Assembly: GCF_008632955.1 (NCBI RefSeq)
Contig: NZ_CP043959.1
Span: 4,774,001 to 4,838,000 of the forward strand
Source: Streptomyces tendae
GTDB lineage: Bacteria > Actinomycetota > Actinomycetes > Streptomycetales > Streptomycetaceae
Direction: 5' to 3'
Length of the DNA stretch: 64,000 nt
The notes under the pieces are model-generated. The model saw nothing but the letters and a program-made list of their open reading frames with translations. It was not told where the DNA came from and ran no database searches. How positions within the stretch are numbered: the first letter of the stretch is position 1; each line of letters starts with the position of its first letter. Shown here one piece after another: positions 1 to 8,257 of the stretch. A program made the position numbers and the translations under genes.

Positions 1-31
1 CGTGGGCAGGGCCCGTTGGGCCCTGCCCACG
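1..31. terminator. Hairpin terminator at left edge
   Basis: A 14-bp perfect stem (1-14 with 18-31) closes a 3-base loop. It lies just past the stop codon of the minus-strand symporter-phosphatase gene, so it probably ends that transcript. There is no T-run, which is usual for Streptomyces terminators. Confidence 0.7.
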
Positions 32-62
32 GGGCCCATGGGGGCCGAGCCTCCGTTCCCGC

Positions 63-3000
63 TCAGGGTTCCGTGACGAAGGGCTGTTCCGTCCAGATGA
101 CCTTTCCCGTGGCGGTGTGGCGGGTGCCCCAGCGGTGGGCCAGCTGGGCCACGATCATCAGGCCGCGTCCGCCCTCGTCCGTGGTGCGGGCGTGCCGGGG
201 GCGCGGTGAGGTCCCGCTGCCGTCGGTGACCTCGCAGATGAGCCCTCGGTCACGGATCAGCCGCAGCGCGACCGGCCCGGAGGCGTGGCGGATGGCGTTG
301 GTGACGAGTTCACTGACGACGAGTTCCGTGGTGAACGCCAGTTCGTCCAGCCCCCATTCGGACAGCTGCCGGACGGCGGCGCTGCGGGCGGCGCCCACGG
401 CGGCCGGGTCGCTCGGCAGGTCCCAGGAGGCGACCCGGTCGGCCGGCAGGCGCCGGGTGCGGGCCAGGAGCAGCGCCGCGTCGTCCGGCGGCGGGCCGGT
501 GAGCAGGGTCTCGACCACGCCCCGGCCGATCTCCCGCAGTGAGGAGCGGGGTACGGCGAGGGCGTCGCCCAGCCGGGCGATCCCGTCGTCGATGTCCCGG
601 TCCGGTGTCTCCACGAGGCCGTCGGTGTAGAAGGCCAGCAGGCTGCCCTCGGCGAGATCCCGCTCGCAGGCCTCGAAGGGCAGGTAGCCCAGGCCCAGCG
701 GGGGCCCGGCGGGCAGGTCCAGCACCTCGGCCGTGCCGTCCGGGGTGACGAGGACGGGCGGGAGGTGCCCCGCGCGGGCCATCGCGCACCGCCCGCCGAC
801 CGGGTCGTACACGGCGTACAGGCAGGTCGCGCCGAGGAAGGCGGAGCCCGCGGCGGCCGGCTCGTGGTCGTCGTGGGCGCCCATCAGCCCGATGACCAGG
901 TCGTCGAGGCGGGCGAGCAGTTCGTCGGGGGGCAGGTCGAGGTTGGCGAGGGTGCGTACCGCGGTCCGCAGGCGTCCCATGGTCGCGGCGGCCTCCATAC
1001 CGTGCCCGACGACGTCACCGACGACGAGGGCGACCCGGGCGCCGGACAGGGGGATGACGTCGAACCAGTCGCCGCCCACCCCGTTCGGGACGTCGGCCGG
1101 CTGGTACCAGGAGGCCACGTCCAGCGCGGACCCCCCGCTGAGCGCCTGGGGCAGCAGGGCCTGCTGCATGGCGCGGGCTGCGGTGCGCTCGCGGGTGTAG
1201 CGGCGGGCGTTGTCGACGGCGACGGCGGCGCGGGAGACGAACTCCTCGGCGAGCCGCACGTCGTCGTCCTCGAAGGGCCCGAACCGCTCGGTGCGGGCGA
1301 AGGTCGCCACGCCCAGGGTGACGCCCCGGGCCCGGACCGGCACCACCATCAGGGACCGGTAGTCGTACGTGAGGATCGACGCGCCGAGCGACGGGTCCTC
1401 GGTCACCCAGGGGCTGGTGGCGCGGTCCAGGTCGCGTTCCACCAGGGTCCGGCTCTCCAGCAGGCAGCGGGTCACCGGCGAGGAGGGGGCCCGCCGGACC
1501 GCCTCCCCGAGGGCCAGGCTGCCGCCGCAGCCGCCCTCCCGTGCCGACGCCTGTCCCGCACGGCGGATGACCGGCGCGAGCCCGACCGGTCCGGGCGCCG
1601 GTTCCTCGCCGCGCATCACGGAGTCCAGCAGGTCCACGGCGACGAAGTCGGCCAGGGACGGCACGGCCTCGTCGGCCAGTTCCTGCGCGGTGCGCGGGAC
1701 GTCGAGGGTGCTGCCGATGCGGGCGCCGGCGTCGTTCAGCAGCGCGAGGCGGTTCTGGGCGTGCCACCGTTCGGTGACGTCGACGACCATGTACAGGACG
1801 CCCACCGGGCGGTCACGGCGGTCGGTCACCCCGAAGAACGACACGGAGACCGCGCGGGCCTCCCTGGGGTCCTCCTCGGCGCTGCGGAACTCCCAGTCCA
1901 TGACGGGCTCGCCCGTCTCCAGCACCCGGCGCATCTGCTCCTCGAAGCCCCGGAACTCGGAGGTCGGCCGCAGCTCGCTCAGCCGCCGCCCCAGGCGCCG
2001 CTCCAGGGGGATCAGCCGGTCGAGCGGCTCGTTCACCCACACGTACCGCAGGTCGGTGTCCAGCATCGCCAGGCCGACCGGGGCCCGGGTCAGGAAGGGG
2101 GTGAGCACCACCTGGCTGGTGCCGCCGCCGGGCATCCGCCAGAAGGCGCGCTTCGGCGGCCGTCCGACGTACCGGCCGAACACCAGGGCCGCGACGGTGG
2201 CCACGAGGACGCCGGGGACCATCTCGTAGACGCCCGACTCCAGCGGCCCGAGCAGCGGGTTGACCTGGTCCCACAGCAGGACCGTGCCGGCGCCGGCGAC
2301 GATGCCCGCCATGGCCCCGGCCGAGGTCATCCGGGGCCAGTAGAGCGACAGCAGCACCACGGGGCCGAACGCGGCGCCGAACCCGGCCCAGGCGTAGGCG
2401 ACGATGTTCAGCAGTCCGCCGCCGTGCAGCGCTATGACGTACGCCACCACGATGACCAGTACGACGGTGCCGCGTCCCACCCACACGAGCGCTCTGTCGG
2501 AGGCGTGCCGGTTGAGGAACGCCCGGTAGAAGTCCTCGGTGAGCGCCACGGACGACACCATCAGCTGGCTGTCGGCGGTGGACACGACGGCGGCCAGGAC
2601 GGCGGCCAGCACCACCCCGGCGATCCAGGGGTCGAGCAGCGCCCGGCTGAGGGCGATGTACACGGTGTCGGGGGCGGACAGCGCCGGAGACAGCTCCCCG
2701 ATGCCGGCCAGGCCGACCAGGGTGGCGCCGGTGAGGACGAGGACGACCCAGGCCGTGCCGATGCGCCGGGCGGCCGGTACGTCCTGGGTGCTGCGGATGC
2801 TCATGAAGCGGGCCAGGATGTGCGGCTGGCCGAAGTAGCCGAGCCCCCAGGCGAGCAGGGACACGATCGCCACGGCCCCGAGGGGACCCCCGCCCGTCCA
2901 GACTCCGCCCCCGAAGTCGACCTGGGAGCCGAATTCGCGCAGGGCGGGCTGTCTGCCGTCGAGGGCGTCCCCGAGCGCGCCGAAGCCGCCGAGGCGCGCG

Positions 3001-3620
3001 ATCGCCACGGCGGGCAGCACGATCAGGCCGAGCAGCATCAGCGAGGCCTGCAGCACGTGCGTGAGGCTCACCGCGAGGAAACCGCCGAGGCAGGAGTAGA
3101 TGACGATGAGCAGGCCGGTGAGGGTGACGCCGACCGTGAAACGCAGGTCGAAGACGGTCTGGAACAGCAGCCCGCCGGCCACCAGGCCGCTGCCGACGTA
3201 GACGGTGAAGAACACCAGGGTGACCGCGGCGGAGACCAGGCGGAGCGTGCGCGTGCGGTCCTCGAACCGCTCCTCCAGGTAGCCGGACAGGGTCACCGCG
3301 TTCCCGGCCCGTTCGGTGTAGGTGCGCAGCCGTGGCGCGACGAACAGCCAGTTCAGGTACGTGCCGACGGCCAGCCCGAAGGCGATCCAGACGGAGCCGA
3401 GCCCGGCGGCGTAGACCGCGCCGGGGAGCGCCAGGAACAGCCAGCCGGACATGTCGCTGGCTCCCGCGGACAGGGCGGCGACGTACGGGCCGAAGCGGCG
3501 CCCGCCCAGGGCGAAGTCGTCGAAGGTGTGCGTGCGGGAGTAGGCCCGGATCCCCGTCCCGATCAGGGCGAGCACGTACAGGACGAACGTGGCGACGATC
3601 GGCGCGCTCAGCTGGAACAT
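63..3620 (-). CDS. Sodium:solute symporter fused to PAS-GAF-SpoIIE phosphatase-ATPase
   Basis: About 1185 residues. Roughly the first 500 are a multi-helix membrane region of the SSS/PutP family, including the conserved STADSQL segment. Next come a PAS domain (about 505-620), a GAF domain (about 640-820), a SpoIIE/PP2C phosphatase (about 840-1040, with the metal-site motifs GGDWFDV, VGDVVGHG, FYTDG and PDDAA) and a C-terminal GHKL ATPase like anti-sigma kinases (ELVTNAIRHA, GGRGL). The expected role is a membrane sensor that couples solute uptake or binding to dephosphorylation of an anti-anti-sigma factor; this is inferred. I start at the ATG at 3620, because GAGGA precedes it; 12 upstream in-frame codons lack a ribosome site. 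It is monocistronic, with a hairpin downstream. Confidence 0.85.
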   Translation of the reverse strand: MFQLSAPIVATFVLYVLALIGTGIRAYSRTHTFDDFALGGRRFGPYVAALSAGASDMSGWLFLALPGAVYAAGLGSVWIAFGLAVGTYLNWLFVAPRLRTYTERAGNAVTLSGYLEERFEDRTRTLRLVSAAVTLVFFTVYVGSGLVAGGLLFQTVFDLRFTVGVTLTGLLIVIYSCLGGFLAVSLTHVLQASLMLLGLIVLPAVAIARLGGFGALGDALDGRQPALREFGSQVDFGGGVWTGGGPLGAVAIVSLLAWGLGYFGQPHILARFMSIRSTQDVPAARRIGTAWVVLVLTGATLVGLAGIGELSPALSAPDTVYIALSRALLDPWIAGVVLAAVLAAVVSTADSQLMVSSVALTEDFYRAFLNRHASDRALVWVGRGTVVLVIVVAYVIALHGGGLLNIVAYAWAGFGAAFGPVVLLSLYWPRMTSAGAMAGIVAGAGTVLLWDQVNPLLGPLESGVYEMVPGVLVATVAALVFGRYVGRPPKRAFWRMPGGGTSQVVLTPFLTRAPVGLAMLDTDLRYVWVNEPLDRLIPLERRLGRRLSELRPTSEFRGFEEQMRRVLETGEPVMDWEFRSAEEDPREARAVSVSFFGVTDRRDRPVGVLYMVVDVTERWHAQNRLALLNDAGARIGSTLDVPRTAQELADEAVPSLADFVAVDLLDSVMRGEEPAPGPVGLAPVIRRAGQASAREGGCGGSLALGEAVRRAPSSPVTRCLLESRTLVERDLDRATSPWVTEDPSLGASILTYDYRSLMVVPVRARGVTLGVATFARTERFGPFEDDDVRLAEEFVSRAAVAVDNARRYTRERTAARAMQQALLPQALSGGSALDVASWYQPADVPNGVGGDWFDVIPLSGARVALVVGDVVGHGMEAAATMGRLRTAVRTLANLDLPPDELLARLDDLVIGLMGAHDDHEPAAAGSAFLGATCLYAVYDPVGGRCAMARAGHLPPVLVTPDGTAEVLDLPAGPPLGLGYLPFEACERDLAEGSLLAFYTDGLVETPDRDIDDGIARLGDALAVPRSSLREIGRGVVETLLTGPPPDDAALLLARTRRLPADRVASWDLPSDPAAVGAARSAAVRQLSEWGLDELAFTTELVVSELVTNAIRHASGPVALRLIRDRGLICEVTDGSGTSPRPRHARTTDEGGRGLMIVAQLAHRWGTRHTATGKVIWTEQPFVTEP

Positions 3621-3920
3621 GTGGTCCTCGCCCGGAAGTCCCGCGATGCGCGGCACGCCCTCGGTCCGGCGGGCAAATCATGACTCGGCGCCAAATTTAC
3701 CCATGTCGACCCGGTGCAACCAGAGGAGCGACGGCTCGGAGGGTCCGGCGGCACTGCCGGGAACTCCGCGCGCGGAAGCCGGCGGGCTGCCGGAAGTCCC
3801 CGCGCGCGGAGCCCGGCGGGCGGGCGGAGACCTTCCGCGCGGCGGTCCGGCGGCCGGCCCGGAAGAATGTGCCGGGAGGTGAGGCCGGGGGACGACGGCA
3901 TGAGAACACGTGGAGGCACG
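3621..3920. other. Divergent intergenic region
   Basis: This stretch separates the symporter-phosphatase gene (minus) from the universal stress gene (plus), so it should hold both promoters. It is rich in CGCGCGGA/TCCGCGCG inverted segments (about 3766-3842). I see no clear -35/-10 pair and no box like those at 6889 and 7795. Confidence 0.4.
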
Positions 3921-4796
3921 ATGGCCGGTGTGGTGGTCGTCGGAGTGGACGGGTCGGCCTCGGCCCTGACCGCGGTGGAGACCGCGGCACGGGAGGCGCG
4001 GCTGCGGGGCGCCTCACTGAAGCTGGTGCACGCCTTCATGTGGCCCGCGATGCACGTCCCGATGGGCCCGTCGCCCCTCGGGCCTTCCGACGGAGGGCTC
4101 CGGAGCGTGGTCGAGCGGCTGCTGGCGGACGCCGTCGAGCGGGCCGAGGCGGCCGTGCCCGGGGTGGACGTCTCCGGCTCCGTGGTCACGGGTGAACCGC
4201 TCACCGTGCTGGAGGCCCAGTCCCGCGCCGCCGAGCTGGTCGTGGTCGCGTCCCGCGGCATGGGCGGGTTCGTCGGCCTGATGGTCGGGTCCACGGCGGT
4301 ACACCTGGCCGCGCACGGCCGGTGCCCGGTGCTGGTGGTGCGGGGCGAGGCACGTCCCGACGGTCCGGTCGTGGTGGGCGTCGACGGGTCCGGCGCCAAT
4401 TCCGCGGCGGTCGACTTCGCCTTCCGGGAGGCGGACCTGCGGGACACGCCCCTGGTCGCCGTGCACGCCTGGACCGCGTGGAACGCGGCCCTGCCCGCAC
4501 CGCAGGACCCCGCCGAGCCGTACGCCAACCCGCCGGGCGCCCTGGCCGAGGAGGAGCGGCGCCTGCTGGCGGAGGCCCTGGCGGGGCACCGGGAGCGTTA
4601 CCCGGGGGTGGTCGTGGAGCAGAGGGTGGTGCACGGTCCGACCCGCGAGGCGCTCATCGAGGCCGGCCGTACCGCCCGGCTGACGGTGGTCGGCGCGCGG
4701 GGCCGGGGCGGGTTCACCGGCCTGCTGCTGGGTTCCGTCAGCCAGGCCCTGCTGCACCACGCGCCGTCGCCGGTGGCCGTGGTGCGGGGCGGGTAG
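3921..4796 (+). CDS. Tandem universal stress protein (UspA-like)
   Basis: 291 residues with two UspA domains, each opening with a VVVGVDGS segment (about residues 3-10 and 150-158) and each ending in a GxxGxGG(F)xGLxxGS-type ATP-binding loop (RGMGGFVGLMVGS and RGRGGFTGLLLGS). Retention of the glycine loop suggests the ATP-binding subclass. Such proteins accumulate in the cytoplasm during stress and hypoxia; the precise client is unknown. I start at the ATG at 3921 because TGGAGG lies just upstream; the reading frame is open further 5' but has no ribosome site. Transcription ends at the hairpin at 4827-4856. Its neighbours (sulfur redox genes, CBS-BON, DUF1876) are typical company for stress-regulated Usp genes in Streptomyces. 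Confidence 0.9.
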   Translation: MAGVVVVGVDGSASALTAVETAAREARLRGASLKLVHAFMWPAMHVPMGPSPLGPSDGGLRSVVERLLADAVERAEAAVPGVDVSGSVVTGEPLTVLEAQSRAAELVVVASRGMGGFVGLMVGSTAVHLAAHGRCPVLVVRGEARPDGPVVVGVDGSGANSAAVDFAFREADLRDTPLVAVHAWTAWNAALPAPQDPAEPYANPPGALAEEERRLLAEALAGHRERYPGVVVEQRVVHGPTREALIEAGRTARLTVVGARGRGGFTGLLLGSVSQALLHHAPSPVAVVRGG

Positions 4797-4826
4797 GGCG
4801 GAGTACGAGTCGCGGCGGGGCGTGCG

Positions 4827-4856
4827 AGGGGCGCCCCGCCTCGGTGGGGCGCCCCT
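4827..4856. terminator. Bidirectional hairpin terminator
   Basis: Perfect 11-bp arms AGGGGCGCCCC (4827-4837) and GGGGCGCCCCT (4846-4856) flank an 8-base loop. It sits between the convergent Usp and DoxX-like genes and can serve both. Confidence 0.75.
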
Positions 4857-4897
4857 TCTCGGGCCGCAGACTGCGGTCGACCGTCAGCCGTCAGCGG

Positions 4898-5514
4898 TCA
4901 GCGGAGCCAGTGGCGGGTGTCGACGAAGGGCGTCCGGGCCCAGAGCCTGCCCAGTCCCCAGGTGGCGCCCGCGCCGGTGGCCGCCAGTGCGACCAGCACC
5001 ACCGCGTACACCAGGTGGTAGTCGGCGAACGGGTTGGTCGACATGCTCGGGGAACCGTCCGACAGATGCCGGGCCGGCGGCCATTCCGCCACCCACATCA
5101 GCGCCATCATCAGCGAGCCCGCCACTGCCGCGGGCCACAGCGCCACGCCGCGACCAGGGCGAGGCCGACGCCGAGCAGTCCGAGCATGAACAGCCAGTCC
5201 GCCCAGGCCGCGCCGGCCCACGCGTGGAACGTCGACTCCGTCGGCCCGACCGCGACCGACGACAGGAAGCCCTTCGTGGGCGATTTGCCGTCGGTCCAGC
5301 CCCGGCCGGACGGTGTCGCGTAGCCCAGCCCGAACGTCTTGTCCAGGAAGGCCCAGAGGAAGACGAACCCCGTCAGCAGCCGCAGGCCGGCGAGCGCGTA
5401 CGCGCCCGTCGCCGACGTGACCGCGAGGTCGTGGTCCCTCCCGGCCGTGTGCGCACGGCCCAGGACGGGCCGGCGGACGACGGGCGAACGGTGCGGCTGG
5501 TCGTGGACTGCCAT
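4898..5514 (-). pseudogene. DoxX/DoxD-like membrane protein, frameshifted
   Basis: The coding sequence runs in one frame from the ATG at 5514 (GAGGGG just upstream) through LLTGFVFLWAFLDKTFGLGY and a second hydrophobic stretch. It then continues in another frame with a third and fourth hydrophobic segment (SLMMALMWVAEW, YHLVYAVVLVALAA). Adding one G/C to the short run at about 5147-5149 joins the halves into about 205 residues, a normal DoxX length. DoxX-family proteins are four-helix quinone-linked membrane proteins; DoxD is part of thiosulfate:quinone oxidoreductase. The neighbouring rhodanese and CstR-like repressor make a role in sulfane-sulfur or thiosulfate handling plausible, but that is inference. 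The break may be a sequencing error rather than a true mutation. Confidence 0.7.
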
Positions 5515-5767
5515 GGTGTCCGTCCCCTCGGAGAACTGCCCGATGTGCGCTGCTCGTTGCGGGTTCAATGTCCCGCGTGCACGGTGCGGGTCCCAGGGAC
5601 CACGGGTCCCGTCGGGGGGCCGAACGTCCCGGGTTCACGGGGACGTAGGGACGTCTGGACGGACATCCGGACGGACGTCTGGACGGACGGAACCGGCCGG
5701 TCGGGCGGCCGGGGGGAGTTCGAGGGGACGGTGGAGGCGCGGGCGCCGGCAGCGGCCCGCGCCGGTC

Positions 5768-6346
5768 TCACTCGCCGCGCAGGGCGGCTGACGCGGAGTC
5801 CGGGTTCGCCCCGCGCGGCCGGTTGTGGGGCAGCCTGCCGAGAACCACGGCCATGCCACAGGTGTCGGTGAGGGCGGAGAAGACCAGCCCGCCCGCGACG
5901 GCCGCCGAGAGCAGCTGGAAGGCGGGGTGCACGAACAGGCCGAGCACGAGACCGAGAAGCACCAGGGTGCCGGCGGTGAACCGCACCTGCCGCTCCATGC
6001 CCCACACCGCCCGGGTGCCGGCGTTCGCGGGACGCTCCAGCTCACGGCCCTCGGACACCCACGCACCGGTGCCGCCGGCGAGCGTCGCGGCGTCGAGGCC
6101 CTCCTGGGCGAGCAGGGCGCGCGCCTTCTCGGAACGCGCCCCGGAGGCGCACACGAGGAGGAGGTCACCGCGCCGCGCGGCCTGCCGGATCTCCGGCAGC
6201 GCACGCCGCACCTGGTCGAGCGGGACGTTCACGGCGCCGGGCAGGTGACCGGTGGCGTACTCGGCGGGCGTACGCACGTCGATCACGGTGAACTCGTGCA
6301 GCCGGGCGCCGGCCTGGTCGGTGGGGAGGGTGACGGGGGTGCTCAT
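5768..6346 (-). CDS. Rhodanese domain protein with C-terminal DUF2892 membrane part
   Basis: 192 residues. Residues about 5-100 form a rhodanese domain ending in the active-site loop CASGARSEKA, with the catalytic Cys in place. Residues about 115-175 contain two hydrophobic helices of the DUF2892 type. Rhodaneses move sulfane sulfur from thiosulfate or persulfides to thiol acceptors; the membrane tail would place this at the inner face of the membrane. It is divergent from the CsoR/CstR-family repressor, and the palindrome at 6406-6419 lies between them, so joint repression relieved by persulfide or metal is likely. The start at 6346 is the first ATG before the rhodanese fold. Confidence 0.88.
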   Translation of the reverse strand: MSTPVTLPTDQAGARLHEFTVIDVRTPAEYATGHLPGAVNVPLDQVRRALPEIRQAARRGDLLLVCASGARSEKARALLAQEGLDAATLAGGTGAWVSEGRELERPANAGTRAVWGMERQVRFTAGTLVLLGLVLGLFVHPAFQLLSAAVAGGLVFSALTDTCGMAVVLGRLPHNRPRGANPDSASAALRGE

Positions 6347-6405
6347 GGCGGGTGTGTGATCCTTCGTGGTCGACGGTCGACGGGGTACCCGAAGCGGACG
6401 TAGAG

Positions 6406-6419
6406 TACCCCACGGGGTA
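6406..6419. promoter_or_regulatory. CsoR/CstR-type operator palindrome
   Basis: TACCCCACGGGGTA has perfect 6-bp arms around two bases, the G-tract/A-T layout of CsoR-family operators. It lies 18 bp upstream of the repressor start and 59 bp from the rhodanese start. A second 8-bp palindrome, GGGTACCC, is at 6383-6390. Both are within the divergent promoter region. Confidence 0.75.
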
Positions 6420-6437
6420 TTTCACCAGGGAGTGGTC

Positions 6438-6716
6438 GTGGACATGGATCTCGCGGGCGCGGAGCTGAAGTCCGTGCTGAACAGGCTGCGGCGGGCGCAG
6501 GGGCAGATCTCCGGGGTGATCCGGATGATCGAGGTGGGGCGCGACTGCGAGGACGTGATCACACAGCTCGCGGCGGCCTCCCGCGCCTTGGACCGGGCCG
6601 GTTTCGCGATCATCGCCACGGGCCTGCAGAAGTGTGTGGCGGACATCGAGTCCGGCGGCGAGGACAGCGAGCAGATGCGGGCCCGCCTGGAGAAGTTGTT
6701 CCTCTCACTGGCGTGA
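6438..6716 (+). CDS. CsoR/CstR-family repressor (probable persulfide sensor)
   Basis: 92 residues, all-helical DUF156 fold, no other domain. Cysteines at about 37 and 66 are 29 residues apart, as in CsoR and CstR. The His that copper-sensing CsoR proteins have four residues before the second Cys is Gly here (GLQKC), which fits the thiol/persulfide-sensing CstR group better than a Cu(I) sensor. I prefer the GTG at 6438 because AGGGA lies 7 bases upstream; the ATG at 6444 is the alternative. It is divergent from a rhodanese and near a DoxX-like gene, with an operator between. A terminator follows at 6741-6771. Confidence 0.85.
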   Translation: MDMDLAGAELKSVLNRLRRAQGQISGVIRMIEVGRDCEDVITQLAAASRALDRAGFAIIATGLQKCVADIESGGEDSEQMRARLEKLFLSLA

Positions 6717-6740
6717 CCCTCTGCCCTCCGGCATGGACCG

Positions 6741-6771
6741 AAGGCCGCCCGCCCCCACGGCAGGCGGCCTT
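6741..6771 (+). terminator. Terminator after the CsoR/CstR gene
   Basis: AAGGCCGCC (6741-6749) pairs with GGCGGCCTT (6763-6771) around a 13-base loop, 25 bp after the repressor stop codon. The rest of 6717-7019 holds no gene; the only other signal is the box at 6889. Confidence 0.65.
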
Positions 6772-6888
6772 CCGCCGTTCCTCCCCCGCCCCAGGCGCGC
6801 CGTCGCCGTGCTGCTCCGCACGCATGCCGGGCCGCAGATTTTTCGAGCCACCCACTGCGAGCCCCGAAAGGGTGCTTTACGGACATCC

Positions 6889-6902
6889 GGGCCGAACGGC
6901 CC
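6889..6902. promoter_or_regulatory. OsdR/DevR-like dormancy box
   Basis: GGGCCGAACGGCCC has 6-bp perfect arms around AA, 118 bp upstream of the CBS-BON start. As I recall it, the Streptomyces dormancy regulator OsdR (a DevR relative) binds sites of the form GGGCCGWWCGGCCC. The CBS, Usp and DUF1876 neighbours are the usual targets. Confidence 0.6.
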
Positions 6903-7019
6903 TGGTCCCTGCCCTCAGGGTCCCTGGGATCCGCCGGGCCGGCACCGGAGGCTGGACGTGTCCGTCCCGGCGAGGACGTCTCCCGTCGGCGACAGCCCGC
7001 GCAGTGAGGAGGTACAGCG

Positions 7020-7745
7020 ATGAAGGCCACCGAGGTCGGCGCCGTCATGACCACGGACGTGGTCACTGCCGCATACGGCACCCCCCTGAGGGACGTGGTC
7101 CGCAAGCTTGGGGAGCATCGCGTCGGCGGCCTTCCGGTGACCGACGACGAGGACAGGGTCGTCGGCGTGATCTGCGCGTCCGACCTCACGCGCCCCCGGG
7201 CCCGCGCGGCCGTCACCGGTTCCTGGTGGGTCCGGTTGCGCGGGACCGGCCGGCGCCTGCTCCGCGCGCTCGCCGGCGGGCGGGCCCGTACGGCGGGCGG
7301 TGCGATGTCGGCACCCGCCGTCACCGTGGGGGCCCGCGCCACCGTCACGGAGGCCTCGCGCCTGATGACCGCGCACGGTGTCGAACGGTTGCCCGTGGTG
7401 GACGACGAGGAGCGGCTCGTCGGCATCGTCACCCGGCGCGACCTGTTCCGGGCCGTCCTGCGCACCGACGGCGACATCGACCGCGCCGTGCGCCGGTACG
7501 TCCTCGGGACGGCCCTGTGGCTGACGCCGCGGGCGCTCGCCGTCGGCGTCGAGGACGGCGTGGTGACGCTCACCGGTCAGGTGGAACGGCGCAGCGACAT
7601 GCAGCTCGCGGTGGAGGCGGCGAGCCGTATCGACGGGGTCGTCGCCGTCGTCGACCAGTTGTCCTACCGGGTCGACGACACACGGCTGCCCGCCGGTACG
7701 GCCCCCGCGCTCGGGGAGACGGAGGAAACGGTCCCCGGCCGGTGA
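7020..7745 (+). CDS. CBS-pair and BON domain protein
   Basis: 241 residues. Two CBS motifs (about 1-60 and 93-150), each with a GLPV/RLPVVDD..VGIVT-type core, are followed by a BON domain (about 155-225; VTLTGQVERRSDMQLA). CBS pairs bind adenosine nucleotides or S-adenosyl ligands, and BON domains contact phospholipid or partner proteins. The combination is common in actinobacterial stress and dormancy regulons. GAGGAGG precedes the ATG at 7020. The dormancy-type box at 6889-6902 and the similar one before the next gene suggest shared control. The specific function is not known. Confidence 0.85.
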   Translation: MKATEVGAVMTTDVVTAAYGTPLRDVVRKLGEHRVGGLPVTDDEDRVVGVICASDLTRPRARAAVTGSWWVRLRGTGRRLLRALAGGRARTAGGAMSAPAVTVGARATVTEASRLMTAHGVERLPVVDDEERLVGIVTRRDLFRAVLRTDGDIDRAVRRYVLGTALWLTPRALAVGVEDGVVTLTGQVERRSDMQLAVEAASRIDGVVAVVDQLSYRVDDTRLPAGTAPALGETEETVPGR

Positions 7746-7794
7746 CCGCGCGGGCCCGTCGGACGGCTGCCCGGGCGCCCGACGGGTCGTCGCC

Positions 7795-7808
7795 GGGACC
7801 TTCGGCCC
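7795..7808. promoter_or_regulatory. Second DevR/OsdR-like box
   Basis: GGGACCTTCGGCCC lies 83 bp before the DUF1876 start. It resembles the DevR-type half-sites GGGAC and GGCCC around a TTCG centre. It is less symmetric than the box at 6889 but has the same length and placement. Confidence 0.5.
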
Positions 7809-7891
7809 CTGCCCCGCGACGGACGGAGTGCGACGGTGGAAGGTGAGGCGACCGGCACACCCGGGCCCGTCCCCGGCCGAGGAGGCAAGCC

Positions 7892-8176
7892 ATGGCGCGC
7901 ACCCTGGAATGGAAGACCCGCCTCTACCTCTTCGAGGAGGAGGGAGTGACGAAGGCACGGGCCACGCTCGACACCGGGACCACGGTCCTCGCCGGTCACG
8001 GAACGGCCCACCGCAACCCGGCGGACACGGACGTACCGGAGATCGGCGACGAACTGGCCGCGGGCCGCGCCCTGCGCGACCTCGGCCGCCACCTGCTGGA
8101 CATCGCCGAACAGGACGTCGAGACCGCGAGCCCGGAACGCCCGGACCCCACACCGGCCCTCGGCTGGAGCCTGTGA
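7892..8176 (+). CDS. DUF1876 domain protein
   Basis: 94 residues, beginning with a WKTRLYLFEEEGVTKARATL strand region and then a helical half (ELAAGRALRDLGRHLL). This is the compact DUF1876 fold found in many actinomycetes, often in several copies beside Usp and CBS genes. No catalytic residues are evident and no biochemical role is established. GAGGAGG-like sequence (AGGAGGC) is placed well before the ATG. The box at 7795-7808 suggests dormancy or redox control. Confidence 0.85.
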   Translation: MARTLEWKTRLYLFEEEGVTKARATLDTGTTVLAGHGTAHRNPADTDVPEIGDELAAGRALRDLGRHLLDIAEQDVETASPERPDPTPALGWSL

Positions 8177-8257
8177 CCCCCGCCCGGCCGGCCGCACGGT
8201 GTCAGCGGGCCGGCGGAGCTGACGGGAATCTCACAACTGTTCGGCAGAGTCGGCCGC

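Noticed and set aside
765..3683. Very long plus-strand frame opposite the symporter-phosphatase
   Set aside because: Its product is Gly/Ala/Arg-rich low complexity; the minus-strand gene has clear domains in the same bases.
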